Shown: positions 25,701 through 39,432 of the stretch, one piece after another | Position numbering within the stretch: the first letter of the stretch is position 1 | How the letters are laid out: each line of letters opens with the position of its first letter | Source of the DNA: Centropus unirufus | Lineage: Eukaryota; Chordata; Aves; Cuculiformes; Centropidae | Reading direction: 5' to 3' | Length of the DNA: 64,000 bases | Assembly: GCA_013397695.1 (NCBI GenBank) | Contig: VYZI01000113.1 | Span: 494,023-558,022, forward strand | Position numbers and translations under genes: made by a program | Notes under the pieces: model-generated | What the model saw: only the letters and a program-made list of their open reading frames with translations | The model's database searches: none | What the model was told of the DNA's origin: nothing

Positions 25701-28700
25701 GGAGACTTAATGTAAATGAAAACCACCTCTTCACCTAGAAAATATGAAAGCAGATAAAATGAAGGATGTCTAGAGAAAGCTGAAGGACAGATACCTCTCA
25801 CAAGCCCTGACACATATTTTGTGCTGTCCCAGGATGAACATACATGCGTATTTGAGCTACTTAAGGTGAGTCTGACACAGTTAGTTCACTTATAAAAGAT
25901 AGATTTGCCTCTCCTCTAGCAGAGTTTGAGAAGGGGAGGAGACAGAGACGAAAGAGGTGGGCATTGTAACAGTGGGTAGAACATAGAGGTTGCCTCCACA
26001 CCCTAAGGCTGAGGTAGTTACCAGTCGTTCAATGGCAACCTATAAATCGAGGTTTTTCAGGCACACACAAATGAACAGAAAGTCAGTTTTGACATTCTGA
26101 ATGCTGATTAAAAGCTAATCATACCTACGCCCATCAGCCTAAACACCTGACTACAGTCAAGCATCTTGTAAAGTCTGTACATTTTCTCATCCACATTTGT
26201 GAAATATACTGACGAAAGTAGGAATAAGATGGAAAAGAGAGGATATATTAACAATATTTTACCAATTGAACAGGTATTAATTGATTTAATTCTAAATAAT
26301 GTCAACATGAAATAAGACTCAGTTAAAAGTGGAAAATTACAGTTTGGGAAGCCAGTGACTGATGATAGTGTCTTTTAGAGAACTTCAGTTGTCTAAACAT
26401 CTCTAGTCATTGTTGTAACTAGAACCAGAATAAGTTAAACACATTTTTTTTCTTTTCCTATTGGTCTGAATATTGCCTATATTACTGATAAGTTCTGTGC
26501 TAACACACCTTGTCAGATATTCTGTGTGGCAGCTTTAGTATTACTATAGAAATCTTCATTCATTTGTGAAAAGTAGATAAACCTGACAAAAAAAAAAAAA
26601 GGCCTGTGAGTAATGACATATGTGGTGAGAAAATATTGTTTTGTGTGACAAGAATAAACAAGAACAGTTCCAGAAACTACAGTATGTAACACCTTGCAAG
26701 TGACAACCCCGAAACTCAGAGCAGAACTGAAAGGTTTTTCTATTGATGATCTTTTTTTCCATTTTCAAAGGTCAAGCAAAAAACTAGAGACTGGTGACAT
26801 TTTTGTAGAGAAGTTAAAAAAAGGAGGAACAGAAATGGAATGGGGTAACATCAGGGATTCAGATAACAGTTTCACCATGGCAACTACTGTTCCACAGAAC
26901 AGGTCTATTAATGTAAAACTAGAGATCAGGATTGAATGGCAGTGGTGTCACTAACTCTTTTCTTCCTTCTCTCCAAGAAAGTATAAACACAGTCAGTTGC
27001 CACAAGCAGCTATGTTTTGCTTCAGGAAAGATAAAGATAGCCAAGAGAGATACAGAAGTTTTTATTATTTGTCCTCAATCAAAATCCAAAGAACCAGAGA
27101 CCATTTGTCAGTCTTTGCCCCTCTGATGGCATTTGGGTCACTCAATTTTCTCTCTGCTGGATATGTTAGTTGTAGTCCTGCTATATCTTGCTTCTGAGAT
27201 CTATAGCAGACTTTTACAACTTTCTGAAAGCTTGTATAATAAAGGATAGGTTTTAGATTAACTCATTTTGAAGGTTTACGTTGTTTGGAAGGTTCCAAAT
27301 TTTAATCCAAGCAGGTAAGCTTTTTTTTCCAAGATAGGAATAACCTTCAGATAAAAATACATTTTGGTTTTTTGAAGAGTTTTCTTCAAAGAATTATGTC
27401 GTTCTTTATCCTCACTGCAGGCTTTCTGTTGGGTGTTAGATTTATTTGTGGTGATGACAGATTAATCACCTTTTTCTGCTTTTAAGAATTTTTAATGTTA
27501 ATGCAAAGCTAATTCTATATAATAGCAGATAAAAAACATATTTTATCATGTGTGCTACAAACACAACATAATGACATTTTTGGTATTATTTTCATGAAAA
27601 ATGCAAATATAATAGGCCAAAAAAACCCTAAACCCTAAATTACAAGTTGCACAGGCAAAAATAAAAGAGGAAATAACCTGGTGCAGAAAACAAATATTTT
27701 AGGAAGTAGAAGTTTCAGTTGGATGCTGGCAAGAAGTTTGGCACAGGTCAGAGGTGCAGCAGCAGCAGTATGCTGATTACAATGCTTTCATTTCTGACCT
27801 TACACAATCTCTTTTTCTAAGCTCTTGTTTTGCTGAATGCATCTGACCTATCTCTCCTCCTAAGTGTAGCAAGTAATTCTCTGTAGAAAGTCACCAGCTA
27901 TACTGGTACATTGAAGAGAATGTAAATTGTTCCAGTTGGGCCTGGTGTAGATGGGAAAACTCAAACGTTGTTTTCCAGTCCTAGAAATCAATGCCAATGT
28001 CAGTTACTGAAATATAAAAGTATTGAGTATAAAGACAGTGTGAAAAATTGTAGATTTACTGAAATTATATGATTGTATATGCAAAGGCTCACTCTGCACT
28101 GCCACTGAAGATATGAAAGGAGAAGTGAAAGCACAGTTATAAAAAGCCCTCCCATTTTGAAATCATAAGAAAACTGTTCAATTTGTCAGAAACAAGTTCA
28201 TTGTTTCCAGCCTATTCTTAGGCTTATGTATATCACCAAAGCATTGGGGACTGATGCTCAAGGAAAAAGGCTCTGGAATTGAACTTGAATTCTATTTCAG
28301 CCTCTCACCTTGTTGATGATTGCTTTGTGGGATGGATAGGGTAGCTGAAGGCAAAAGTACATTTATTTTCTATTCTGTACTGAGAACAAGCTCCGGCTAC
28401 ACTTATTCAAGTTCTCTCAGCCAGGGATGACTTACAGGGTTCAGAACTAAAATGAATTATCTACAAATTGCATTAAATCTTCTCCAGCCAGATTAGCAAT
28501 CCAAGATAAAGGACACCCTGCCAAAAATTTTCTGTTGTTATTTCCAGAGAAACAAGCTCTCCTTCCTCATTTTCTAAAAGTTGTGAAGAATGAAAACAGT
28601 ATTTACAGGAATAAATTCTTTCTGCCTTTTTATTTTATCCCAACACTGCCTACCATGCTACAGCATACACTAATTTTTCCAGGTTTCAGATTTCTATAAA

Positions 28701-30134
28701 GACAATAGCCATGACTGAAAATGTTTTGGCTGGCATTTTTTTTAATAGTTTTTTCACACAGGAGTTCTAGCAGTGCTGTGGAAACCCATTGTGTTCAAAA
28801 AACCTTATTTGAATATTCTTGAAGTCTCATAAGATGGATTCCATGATGCAGATGTGAAAATTTTTACCAATATTTTTGCAAAAATATTCTTATATTTCTC
28901 AAGCCATGCATATGCTCGAGGTACTCATACTCAGTCATAAGATTAAGCCATTGTCAGTCATCTCTAGGTGGTTAACTGGCATGGATGTACTTGCAAGTAG
29001 AATTATATGGATTTAAGAATGACTAACTGACATATATTTGTCTATTTTAAGGAATAAGAGTAACTTACCAAGATCTTGTTTATTGGTATCATAAGGCAAT
29101 ACCCTAAATGATAGTCTAATTAATTTCAATTTATCTCATAAAAGCCTCACCGTTTTTGTCATCAAAAAGGACTTGTGGACTGAAAATATTGCTTAACGTA
29201 GCTTGTGGTCTTTTTTAGAATTGTTTCCTTTTTCCTTTTATGAATTCTTAAGATGTTCAGAGCATCATTTAAACTGCATGGTGTTACCATAATGAAATAA
29301 AGTTGAGGAATAGCTTTTTCCCAGGTATTCCCAAGCCCTTGTGTTAATGTTATTGTTTTAATAACCTCTTGAAACTTGATTTGAAGGTTTTCCTCCTCAG
29401 AAATCTCCTGACCTCTAGAGCGGTACTAAACAGATTATTAGTAGATATCTAGAAATCTGTTAGAGATCAAGAAGTGAGACAGAATGTATGTGCAATAAAC
29501 TTTGTGACTTGGTAAAAGAGTCTACTAATAAGCTCTTCAATTTATACACATAAAGTAAACAAAGTTCCTTTAAATGTATACAATCTCTCTAAGTAAGAGA
29601 TAAAGTGTATATAGATTTATATAAGAGAAAAAGTAAGTATATATGACATTATAATTGAAAACATGTGCAGACATTTTTAGGAAGAATTGCTTTTGAATTG
29701 TTTAGGTATGTCTGGTAAAAATATGTTAGAAAATCAAATATTGTAAAAAAGTACATAAGGGGCTATATTAAGTTATTACATTTAGTGTCTGTGCACTGGA
29801 ACTGAGTGTGTGTTTCCAACCGCTTTTGCATTGTGCCCAGTGTATAATCAAGGTAAGAGGACCTGGGAAATTTGATGCAGCATAATTTCTTATTTTTCAT
29901 GTGTAATGCCATTATATTTTCTTCTACAAAGTACTACTTCATATGTCCTACTCACTGAATTTGTGTTGATCATTGTGATATACGGTGTTTTAACTGCCAG
30001 CTGCAGGATATATGAGCTTGCAAAATACATTAAATACCAAGTTTATTTTGCTGACCTCCTCAATGGAGAATGACAATCTGAAAATGGGACCTGAAAAGAC
30101 ATCCAAAATTATTAACAATTATATATTTTATTTA
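22711..30134. other. Gene-free AT-rich DNA
   Basis: No gene or recognisable repeat family. Low-complexity features include TATATATAG repeats near 23830-23856 and an A run at 26588-26600. Open frames near 24462, 25568 and 26694-27197 (up to 86 codons) have no domain motif or splice context. Confidence 0.55.
26588..26600. repeat. A13 homopolymer
   Basis: Thirteen consecutive A residues. No retroposed gene is visible upstream, so it is not taken as a retrotransposon tail. Confidence 0.9.
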
Positions 30135-30209
30135 NNNNNNNNNNNNNNNNNNNNNNNNNNNNNNNNNNNNNNNNNNNNNNNNNNNNNNNNNNNNNNNNNN
30201 NNNNNNNNN
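30135..30209. other. Assembly gap (75 N)
   Basis: 75 undetermined bases, flanked by TTTATTTA on the left and TATTTTTA on the right. The AT-rich edges suggest a low-complexity stretch that failed to assemble. The open frame crossing the gap is an artefact. Confidence 0.99.
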
Positions 30210-33200
30210 TATTTTTAGATCAGTGTAATTATTATGAAGGTTAAAAATTCAATTGCTGTTATTGATTCCATTAACAAACAAATAATATTCTAAGCACTGA
30301 AGGGAAGAGGAAACTTAGAATTCAGTTTGTAAATTTAGTCCATGTGAAACCAGTTTATGTGAAGTTTAGGTGCACTTAAGGTCACCAAAAATACCGTAGG
30401 ATAGTGCAATAACTTTAAAAGACATAAATATATATTTAGATAGCCTTTTCAAATGACTATCAAGACCTTATGTATTCATTGTTTCTGCTAATCTTAAAAA
30501 GATGAAATGAGGAAACAAAACGCAAATTTCATTGTGATTGTTTTCTTCCTTATTTGGAGCAAGTTAAAGGGGTATATTTCCCTTTACCTGGCATGGCACA
30601 TACACACCTAGCTTAGAGAGTTTGTCCATAATATAAGTCAAGGACAGCAACAGGTATTATAGATCTCTAGTTCATTAATCAATTCTATCATGTTGCAAAA
30701 GAGCATATCTCCATTATGATACATAACATTCGTTTTGTATACTTCATGATCAGGTTTTCCTAGATGTTTGCCTAATAACTGTTTAATGCACCAAAGCATA
30801 TAACTTAATGCTGATAACCTAATTATATTTTCCCTTCTTATTTTTTTTCTCCTTTCTTGTGATTATGGAATGACTGTAAGCAGAAGACTATTTCTGAAAA
30901 ATTTATTCCAATAGTATTTTGACAGGAGTTTTAGGAAACTTGTTTAATTTTGTAGATTTCTGTCAGTTAGTAATGTATTTGTTTTTCCAAATGCAGCTCT
31001 AGATCTTGCTATTACTGAGGCAAAGCTCACCAGAACATTAATTTAGACATAGAAATTCAGGGAAGAAAGACATCCCAGGTCCTCCCTCCTCCTAAACTTA
31101 TTCAGATGCAAGAGATACTATAAAAGGTCTTCATATACCATCAGATTCAGATCTGAAGGTAATAGGTCTTGGCAGTCTTCATTCGTTGCAGCCAAATATT
31201 CTAATCATCTAAGCAAAGGGTGAGACTAAGCAGCAAAAGCTCCACCACCACCATAATAAAAACATGATGCAACATCCCATGTCTTTTGCTTTAGCTATTT
31301 TGCTTTCTAAGCAAAAGATATGGCTTCAGGCTCTTCACAGAATTGGCCTTACTCCTGGGATCAGGACATTCTTATAGTGAAGAACAGTGTTTCACACTCA
31401 GCCTTATGCTGTTGTTTTCTATGGACTGTCTCTAGTCAGTGCCAATTGCTATGATTGCCAGTCTAGGATATCTATTTCTCTTCCCTTTATCATTTCTGGA
31501 ATACAAATGAGAGTACCAGCATTGCCAATGACGCTGTCAGATCCAGTTGCCTATTTCTAGGACTTTCAATGTAAAGGTTTACAAAGTCAAAATCCCTTTT
31601 ATATATCTAATTTGGAGTTTGGCCTGTTTAAGCCATTTAGACCTGGCATTGTCGAATAGAGCCACCTCCAAATGAATTTAAAAACTAGGCCTGGGTAGAA
31701 ATATGAGAGAAGGGCCTGCAGGCTGGTCATGTTTCACTTCTAACATGAACGATGGAAAGAATACAAAATCTATCATGTTCAGAAGAGGTAGCTCCTAGTA
31801 ATAGATTATGGCAAGAGTATGGTTTTTCTTCCTTGTTTTTCTTCCCAGTAAATAAAGAAAAAGAAAGGAGGAAGACTAGCTACTAGATTACTATGATTAA
31901 TTTGTTTGGATGAGGGTCTTAGGAGGATTAGTAAAGATACAGACTGTTTCAGCTCAGTGATTTGCAAAGAGCTAGGGTGTCATGTATAGTTTAGGATGAT
32001 TTAGAAGAATCACATAAAGCTGTGGACAAGCTCAGGAGTGGTTGGAATATTTAACAAAGACTGTGATAAACGAGTTAAACATCTTTGGGATGAAGAGGAA
32101 GACTATTCTTTTTATTGTAATGTCGGCTTGCATTCTTTCAGAGTAAAAATAGAAAAATAAAATCTGATAAACTCTATTGTAATGAAGGTAATTTTAGACA
32201 ATATATCCAGAGTAAGAGGAGCCAGAGAGATGCAAATTAATTCTGGTTTTGTTCTAAACATTATTTCGCAGGTAGGAAAAAAACATTATAGTTTGAATAG
32301 TCTCTATATTCTATCTCTAGTAGTGTTTATAAATGAGAGATTGAAATAATGTCCATAGGGATGTAGTTAGTATTTCTTACCACAGAATGATTAAATGATC
32401 AGATAATATCTTTTCTTCTAGACCAACTTGGTCCTCCACTGAAAAACAAACACCGTGAAAGAAAATTCTTATGATTTATGAGGTATAGTCCAGCCGTGTG
32501 AAACCCAAACCAAAGTAAAATGTTTTCTACAGTAGTAATTCTAAGACATTTCTCATATTAAAGTTTGCTTTAAAAAACATTCCACAGGATCCTGTTCCAG
32601 CAAATTGTAGAAGTTATAAAATAGATCTTTTGCAAGGAAGCCAAAGTTGCTGTATAAAAAGAATGAATATAACAAATAAAGATTTGAAGTGGCAAAACTA
32701 TTAAACAGCCATTAATAGGGACTCAAATAAGTATTTATGATATTAGAATACACCCTTGGGAATCTAACCACTTGCTACTGAGATATGTATCTAAAAGTAA
32801 GCCATATCTATTATTTTTAAAACTCTTGCCCATATTTTTTGTAATGGTAAGAATCTTAATTACTAAGAACAGAAAGAGAATGAACTCTTCTATTAAACGT
32901 GCTCATTTGATTGACGAGGTGTGGCTGGAAATTTCACTGTCTATTCTTCCACAGTGTCTAAAAATACAAATGTATATTTATTATTTTAACTAGTTAAGCA
33001 GTTTTTAATGAAGTGTCTGAGGTCATAAAAGGTTATAAAAGGATTTCATAGGTTTTATAAGCTGCTTTGCTGAGAAACCATATTCTGCTGTTATTGGATT
33101 TTTATTCTGGTTCCACCCAAAATCAAGAGCTAGGAGCCACCTGATTCTCAAGGTTTTGAAAAACTAAGTAGTAGTCTGAAAAAACTCCCACAAGAACGTC

Positions 33201-36200
33201 TTCTGGTATCACCTGAAGGCAGTGTTGTATAATATTTGTAAAATTGCCAATTAAATTAAGTCAAGATTATTAATGAAAATATTTTCCTGGGGTAGAAAGA
33301 AAATATGTTTGAAAGTAGATAAACTATTTGGACTCAGATGTTCTCTCAATATGCTAATTGTTGCTGTAAAAAAAAAAATCAATTAAATTATTACTGGCAG
33401 GTTGATTTCAAATTTCACATATGACTGTCCAAATTTGACTGTTTTCATCATATTTTCATAATACCGCCAAAGTTACAGTAGCATATTCCAATATCAAAAA
33501 AGTCACATAGTGAACAATTTTTCATAGTTTACCCCTTATATTTCAGAAAAGCACATAATTTTGTCTCTCCCCTATCAATGCCTGTTTCAATTACAAATAT
33601 TTATGCAGAGGCCCCACTCATATTTTCTCGTTCTGGTAGCTGTAGGGTTCAACGTAGGGATCATCCAATACCAATTCCCTTGCAAAAGCCACCTTATCTT
33701 ATTCCCTGTTTGGATCTGTCTAATCACCATGTAAATTATTTGCTCCAGAGTGGTAATCTTCACTTTCACATTTTACTACTTCTGGTTGACAGTGGCAATT
33801 TGGCTGCTTATTTATTTAGTCAAGAAATTGATTCTCATTTGAGGTGGAAAATGCTCTGAAGACTTCATTGCTGACCTTAGATCAACTCATAATATGTGTT
33901 TCCACTCCGATGCCATACTTAGAGATTCATGTACACATTTATCAATCAAACTGTACCAATGTTATTCACAATAGGGCTAAGGGAGAGAAAAGAGGAGGTT
34001 TTTGAAAGGACTAAATATTTGGCAGGTGTAGCTGGATAAACCAGAGAAAGAAAGGAAAGCTAATAATACCACCTATTTTCTACCAGGAAAATATAGTAGT
34101 TTTGACGTTAGCATGACCTCCCCCTTAATTTAGCAAACAGGACACTTGTCTGCTCCGTCATTACCTTTAGGAGATCCTTATGGAAGCATTTATGTAGAAA
34201 TAAGTACTTAGGTTCACAGCCTTGTAACCAGTCTTCCGAATTTTCTCAAAAGGTGTATTAGGATGTTGGGATTAGTCTAGCTAAAAGGAATGGGAGCCAC
34301 CTCCCTTTTCACTTCCCTTACCTGTTTGCTTTGTGGGGCTTCCCATCATAAAAGGGAACAGATGATCTAAACCCCAGCCAGAAATCTTGATCTAGGCCAT
34401 TACATATATGTAGAAAAATTGGATTTTAATAGTAGCAATTGGCAATCACACCACAATACTTTTCCTTTTTTCCAGATCTTTACAATGTATTACTGACGCA
34501 TAGTCTGTTTGCCGTTAACATCCTTAGGGATGTTCCTTGAGTCAGAACATATTTGAGCACAGTAATGTCAACCCTGACAAAGAAATGCCCTCTGACACTT
34601 TAAAATGTGTATGTACGGATAATCCAAAGTAGTAGGGGTTATTACTAAGGTACTGTGATAGCTTTTGTAATTCAGGCTGAAGTTTAAAAGGCTTGCCTCC
34701 TTAAAAAATCTCCCTGTAGTTCTAGTTCTATGCCTAAGCTGACACTTTCAGGCCATTTCCTCTATTTTTCTACATATTTGACATGTCTGAAGATGTAGTA
34801 CCTACCATCAGCCTGTGCATAGTGAGCCTAGATTTTGACACTTGGCAAAGACACACGCCAGAACATGAAATGAGGTCACAGAGAGAAAAGAAATAGGTAT
34901 GTTATTTTGTTAGCTTTTTTAGCTGTACTATTGTAAGTACTATAAGGACCAAGATTTTAAGCTGATATGTGTAGAGAAATACTTAATAGGACTATTAGAT
35001 AAATACTTTGCCTTTTTCCAACCCATATAATGCATTAGAAGGTTGAAATCAAGTTGTAAATTCTTTTCAAAAGAAAGAATATCCTTTTCTTTCCTTTTTG
35101 TACAGCAGATTACATTTAATACAAGATGCAATGCAGTAGGAATAACTCATCTGACAAGTTCTGTTACAATGCAGTTGAGTGGTCTTAGCAATAGCTTACA
35201 GATTAAACACTGCATAAGCAGAAGGACAAAAAATGTTGGCTGTACTGAAGAATTAATAATCTAAGGATGGATGGAAACAGAATTGTTGACTAAACCAGAC
35301 ATATGGAGGGGAATAAGAATCCGGTGGGATTATACTGATAGGGATGAAAAACAGTGGGCACAGAGCAGCATGCCATCTCTATGCTGTCATAACTAGGAAT
35401 TTCAGCCTCTTTTTCCAGTCTTCTCTCTACCTGACGTAATAAAAGGATGGCTAAAGGAAAACCAACACAATCTGAACATACACTGAAACAGCATGAAGGC
35501 CTTAAGAATTTGACAAGTTGTGAACTGAAATTATTTTATAACATATCTGTGCATCAGATTCTTTACTTGTAGACATGCACTTTAAATCAGCATAATAGAT
35601 GAGTTCTAGAGAGGAAAACAACTAATTCATGCATTTGACTGAGCAAGAATTAATTAAAACAAGGAGCGTTCAATTACTTCTCTCCCGTGGCATCAAGCAG
35701 CCAAGCACACAGGAGCTTTGGCATAGCGTATTTGAAATTACCTTGATTTTCCCTCTTGCAACTTTAACTGAAAATGCATGTTATAATATTTCAGCAGTAA
35801 AAATGTAATGACATTGAAATCAACAATGGCACTCAATATGCCTGTAAGATTTCACTTTTAAAAAAAGATGTCTTTTTTTTTTTTAACTCACAGGCAACGG
35901 GTGTATCTGTTATTAGCATCAAACCTTCCAAAAGAGGAAATTTGTGTTCACTTTCCTTTCACTTAAGGTTCTGTATTAATCTATGGGATCACTCCAGTAG
36001 ACTGTAACTATAAAAATTAAAATGTTTGCCCAACATAAAAGTAGAACAGAGACAGTACTTTAGTAAGGTGGTGCAATGTCCAGGAATATTCATTTTCTGA
36101 TCAGTCTTAATGAATTCTGACAAATTTACCAAACAATTTTCAATTAAATACATGCTTCTTCACTTTTTAAATTTTTTTTTTCATATCTCAGGAAATGGAC

Positions 36201-36850
36201 ACATGCTTAGTTTACAGTTGGTCAATGGTGGTTTTACAAAACTGCATAACATATTTTCTCCATTATAGTAGAAACTATAAAGGCTTGTGCTATTTCATTT
36301 GTTTCACATTGATACAGAAGAAATATGGAAATATCTTTTGCCACATTGTTATATCTTTTTTTCTGGTGTCTTGTATCTTCCCACAAAGAAATTAAAAAAC
36401 TTTTAATCTTATTTGATGATGTTCTTTGATTCAGTTTTTCTTTACGTGCTACAGTTATAGCTGAAGCCTTCTATTTCTTTTACTATGAGAGTAAGTGTAA
36501 ACTTTTAAACTATCTATTAAAGTCTTTCAAACTGAATTTTCAATCTTATCAAGGGAATCTGACTTTCACAAGAGAAGACTAATTAATCAATATAACTTAA
36601 AAGAAATCAGCATTGAAGCAGCTTACTGATTTATTGACAATGTTTAATTAACCAGCAGACTATACGTAGATGTGAACATGGCTTTAGTGAAATTTGTTTC
36701 TGCTCCTTTAAAATTGATTACAGCTTCCTCAGAAAGAAATTGAGCATGTATTATAGAATACAACACTTAATAAAGGGTTTCTTCATTTGCAATATGAAAA
36801 TTCAGTTCTAGTTTCAAGAAACTGGTGTTTCTCAGGCACAACTGACATCC
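30210..36850. other. Gene-free AT-rich DNA
   Basis: No gene or repeat family recognised. The longest frame is at 33578-33859 (93 codons), with no convincing domain. An A run at 33368-33376 and T runs near 35873-35884 and 36173-36180 are low complexity. Confidence 0.55.
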
Positions 36851-37060
36851 TTGTTGGTTTCTGTGGCATTTGATAGCACTGCTACTGGTCTCTTAATACT
36901 GTGGCTGAGATCAGCTGGATTGTTTAAGACCAGCTCCGCTGAAGTACTACCCGCTGGTAAGAGTGGCAATTTTTCTTTTGGACATCCAGAAATCTGTATG
37001 GTTCCCCAAGGAACTATACTGACCCAACTGTTTCTGAAGTTACTATATGTTGCTTCTTGA
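36851..37060 (+). pseudogene. Possible relic of a non-LTR retrotransposon reverse transcriptase
   Basis: A 69-codon open frame contains V-A-F-D-S near its start, and L-I-L-W-L-R-S-A-G-L shortly after, then V-P-Q-G-T-I-L about 45 residues further on. In LINE reverse transcriptases (L2/CR1 group), motif A has A-F-D-x-V-x-H followed by L-L-x-x-L, and motif B has G-V-P-Q-G-S-x-L-G-P about 60 residues later. The order is right and the spacing a little short, as if some residues were lost. The catalytic A/Y-D-D motif C is not visible downstream. The fragment is too short and degraded to name a family, and chance resemblance remains possible. Confidence 0.3.
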
Positions 37061-38325
37061 ATAGCTGTATTAGAAGCTCAGACTGGTGTATGACTGCCTG
37101 GAAGCTGATCTCTAACTATCTATTGTATGCTCTTTAAAAATTGTAGGAGGCAGTAGAGCCCCCAGCTTTTATCCTTGAAAAGTCCCTGAAGAGCTCTTTA
37201 CAGGGCTGAGGCTTTGAATTACAACCTCTACATCAGATAGGTTACATCTTCCTAGATTTCAGCACGAAACCTAGTCAATTCTGGGTAATAACAGCATTAG
37301 ACAAATATATTTGCTTTAAATCTGCTCATATAAAAACATTGTAAGGAAACATTAGAAAAGCTTTCAGAACGTTTCAAAGTTAGAAAATTCTGGAATTTGC
37401 TGCTGAACTATGACATGGCTCTTTTGCAAATGCATTGCTTGACAGAAAATCTGATGCTTAATAAGCATATACACAGAGCTACAGTTTTCTGGTATGGGTT
37501 TCCCCCCCCCCCCTCTATCTCAATCATGTCCTAATTTGCTAGATATTAGTAAAGCCTACCTTAATAAAAAGAAACAGTATATTTTATCTACTCATTTTCT
37601 CTGATAATCATTATTCTGCCATTGTGGTTGCTCAGAAACACTAGCCCTGATGAACACTTTGACCTAACTTGGCTCTCACTTCCTGCCCTGCAGAACATCC
37701 TGCTTTACTTTTCACCCAAGTCTCATTTTCATCCTAGTCCCATTCTACAGTTATCAATTTTGAAACATACAGCTGTGGAAAAGTAACAAAAAAATGGTGG
37801 AATGAGTTTCCCCGAGGTTAGGTACACTGCAATATTGAAGTGAGACACAGCTGCTTCTCCCTGTAAAGGAATGTCATTGCCACAGAAGAGGCCTGTTCTG
37901 GCTAAGCTCTATGTCCAGCACCTCTGGAATGGAGAATGGGATGTTGCTATAATGGGATACAGCCAGTGTCCATTATCAGGGATGGGTATGGTACTGCAAA
38001 GATAACAGCATATCTGCTATCGAGGAAGATGGATCACGACTGCAGTCTTGGAACCATGGTGAAATTGAGTCCTTTAGCTGAACTTTGCCCATTATAATGT
38101 ACCTCCAAGAGAGGACCACTAAAATCTATTGACTATACCTTTAAATGTAAAGTGAGAGATTTTTACACCAATCAAGAATAAGAGAATGTATGACTAAAGT
38201 TACTCAAGTTCCACCTAAAGGTAGAGAAGCCTTACAGAACAAAGCACAAAGGAGAAAGTTTAGAGAAGCCCTCCACTAAATCATCTAGGATCGGTCAACA
38301 GACTGGACCCTGTCTTCTCACTTAT
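37061..38325. other. Gene-free DNA
   Basis: Holds a C12 homopolymer at 37502-37513. Otherwise I see no gene or repeat family. Resemblance to CR1 may begin slightly before 38326. Confidence 0.55.
37502..37513. repeat. C12 homopolymer
   Basis: Twelve consecutive C residues, unusual in this AT-rich setting and a likely site of length polymorphism or sequencing error. Confidence 0.9.
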
Positions 38326-39160
38326 AGAAGAAATGGTTCGAGATCTGCTCCACCAATTAGACATTTATAGGTCTATGGGGTCAGATGGGGTCACCTAAGG
38401 CTGTTAGGGGAGCTGGCAGAGGTGCTTACCAAAGCCTTTCCCATCATCTACCTGCAGTCCAGGTTTACTGGGGAAGTCCCATTTGACTGGAGGTTGGCAA
38501 ATGTTACACCCATTTACAAGAAGGAAGATGCAGGGAACTACAAGTCTGTCTGTCAGTTTGACCTCGCTGCTGGGGAAGGTCATGGAGCAAATCATCTTGA
38601 ATGCTATTACACAGCACACACAAGACAATCAGGCCCAGTTAACATGGGACTGTGAAAGGCAGGTCTTGCCAAACTAACCTGATCTTCTTCTATGACAAGG
38701 TTACCTACTTAATGAATGAGGGAAAGGCTGTGGGTATAGTATACCCTGTCTTTAGAAAAGCCTTTGACCGTTTCTCACAGCAGTCTGCTTGAGAAACTGG
38801 CTGTCACTGGCCTGGACAGGCATACCCTCTGCTGGGTAAAAAAACTGGCTGGATGGCCTGGCAAAAAATGTGGTGGCAAATTAAGTCAAATCCAGTTGAA
38901 GGCCAGTCACAAGTGGTGTTCCCCAAGCTGCACCAGGGGAGGTTCAAGTTAGGCATCAGGAAATAAATTCTTCACCAAAAGAGTTATTGGGCACTGGAAA
39001 AGGCTGCCCGAGGCAGTGGTTGAGTCACCATTCTTGGATACATTTAAAAGATAGGTAGTTTAAGTGCTTAAGCATATGATTGAGTAGTGGGCATGTACAA
39101 TTGGACTCAATGATCTCAAAGGTCTTTTCTAACCAAATGATCCTATGTTTCTATGATTCC
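38326..39160 (+). mobile_element. CR1 LINE with a large internal deletion
   Basis: The left part (38326 to about 38925) is CR1 ORF2 reverse-transcriptase sequence. The right part (about 38926-39160) is the extreme 3' end of the element, from CACCAGGGGAGGTTCAAGTT through the 3' untranslated tail to CCTATGTTTCTATGATTCC, the terminal repeat of CR1. Roughly 1 kb of the usual element between motif B and the C-terminal end is missing at the junction near 38921-38930 (CCCCAAGCTGCACCAGGGG). The copy is 5'-truncated, as usual for CR1. Several single-base changes and small deletions interrupt the reading frames, so it cannot be active. Its orientation is opposite to the CR1 at 56803-59130. Confidence 0.95.
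38422..38925 (+). pseudogene. CR1 reverse-transcriptase fragment, frameshifted
   Basis: The translation shows the CR1 RT signature W-R-L-A-N-V-T-P-I-Y-K-K (near 38490-38525) and, in other frames, the lysine-glycine-rich segment before motif A. At motif A the usual F-S-K-A-F-D-T reads F-R-K-A-F-D-R followed by a 2-base loss (about 38748-38775), and the preceding catalytic aspartate codon is changed to a valine codon. A further segment, T-L-C-W-V-K-K-L-A-G-W, precedes the deletion near 38925. Motif C (the A-D-D active site) is missing because of that deletion. This is a dead fragment. Confidence 0.9.
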
Positions 39161-39412
39161 ATCATTCAGTTCATCAGAGAAATTCCTAGAATACCTTAGC
39201 ACCATTAAAACTTACCTTTCTCTACCTAACGATGACTAAATTAATTTTTCTGAGATCTTCCAAAAATTTACTCTAAGTAAAACTATATTACGTGAAATTC
39301 CACAGAAAATAAGGACTTTTAAATTGCCTTAAGTTTCTACTTTCATTCGCCTAAACATTTCTAGTACTATGACGAAGCAAGCCTATGAGCATTTCATTAA
39401 ATCAACATGGAG

Positions 39413-39432
39413 ATATATATATATATATATAT
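39413..39432. repeat. (AT)10 microsatellite
   Basis: A pure AT dinucleotide run of ten units. Confidence 0.95.

Noticed and set aside
27626..27639. CCCTAAACCCTAAA, a telomere-like repeat
   Set aside because: Only two units, and of the plant type CCCTAAA, not the vertebrate CCCTAA. Likely chance.
30012..30218. Open frame crossing the N gap
   Set aside because: The gap is undetermined sequence, so the frame is meaningless.
33578..33859. 93-codon frame with L-V-D-S-G-N, resembling a retroviral protease D-S-G motif
   Set aside because: The residue after D-S-G is not the usual alanine or threonine, no flap or second protease motif follows, and no LTR or pol sequence is nearby.
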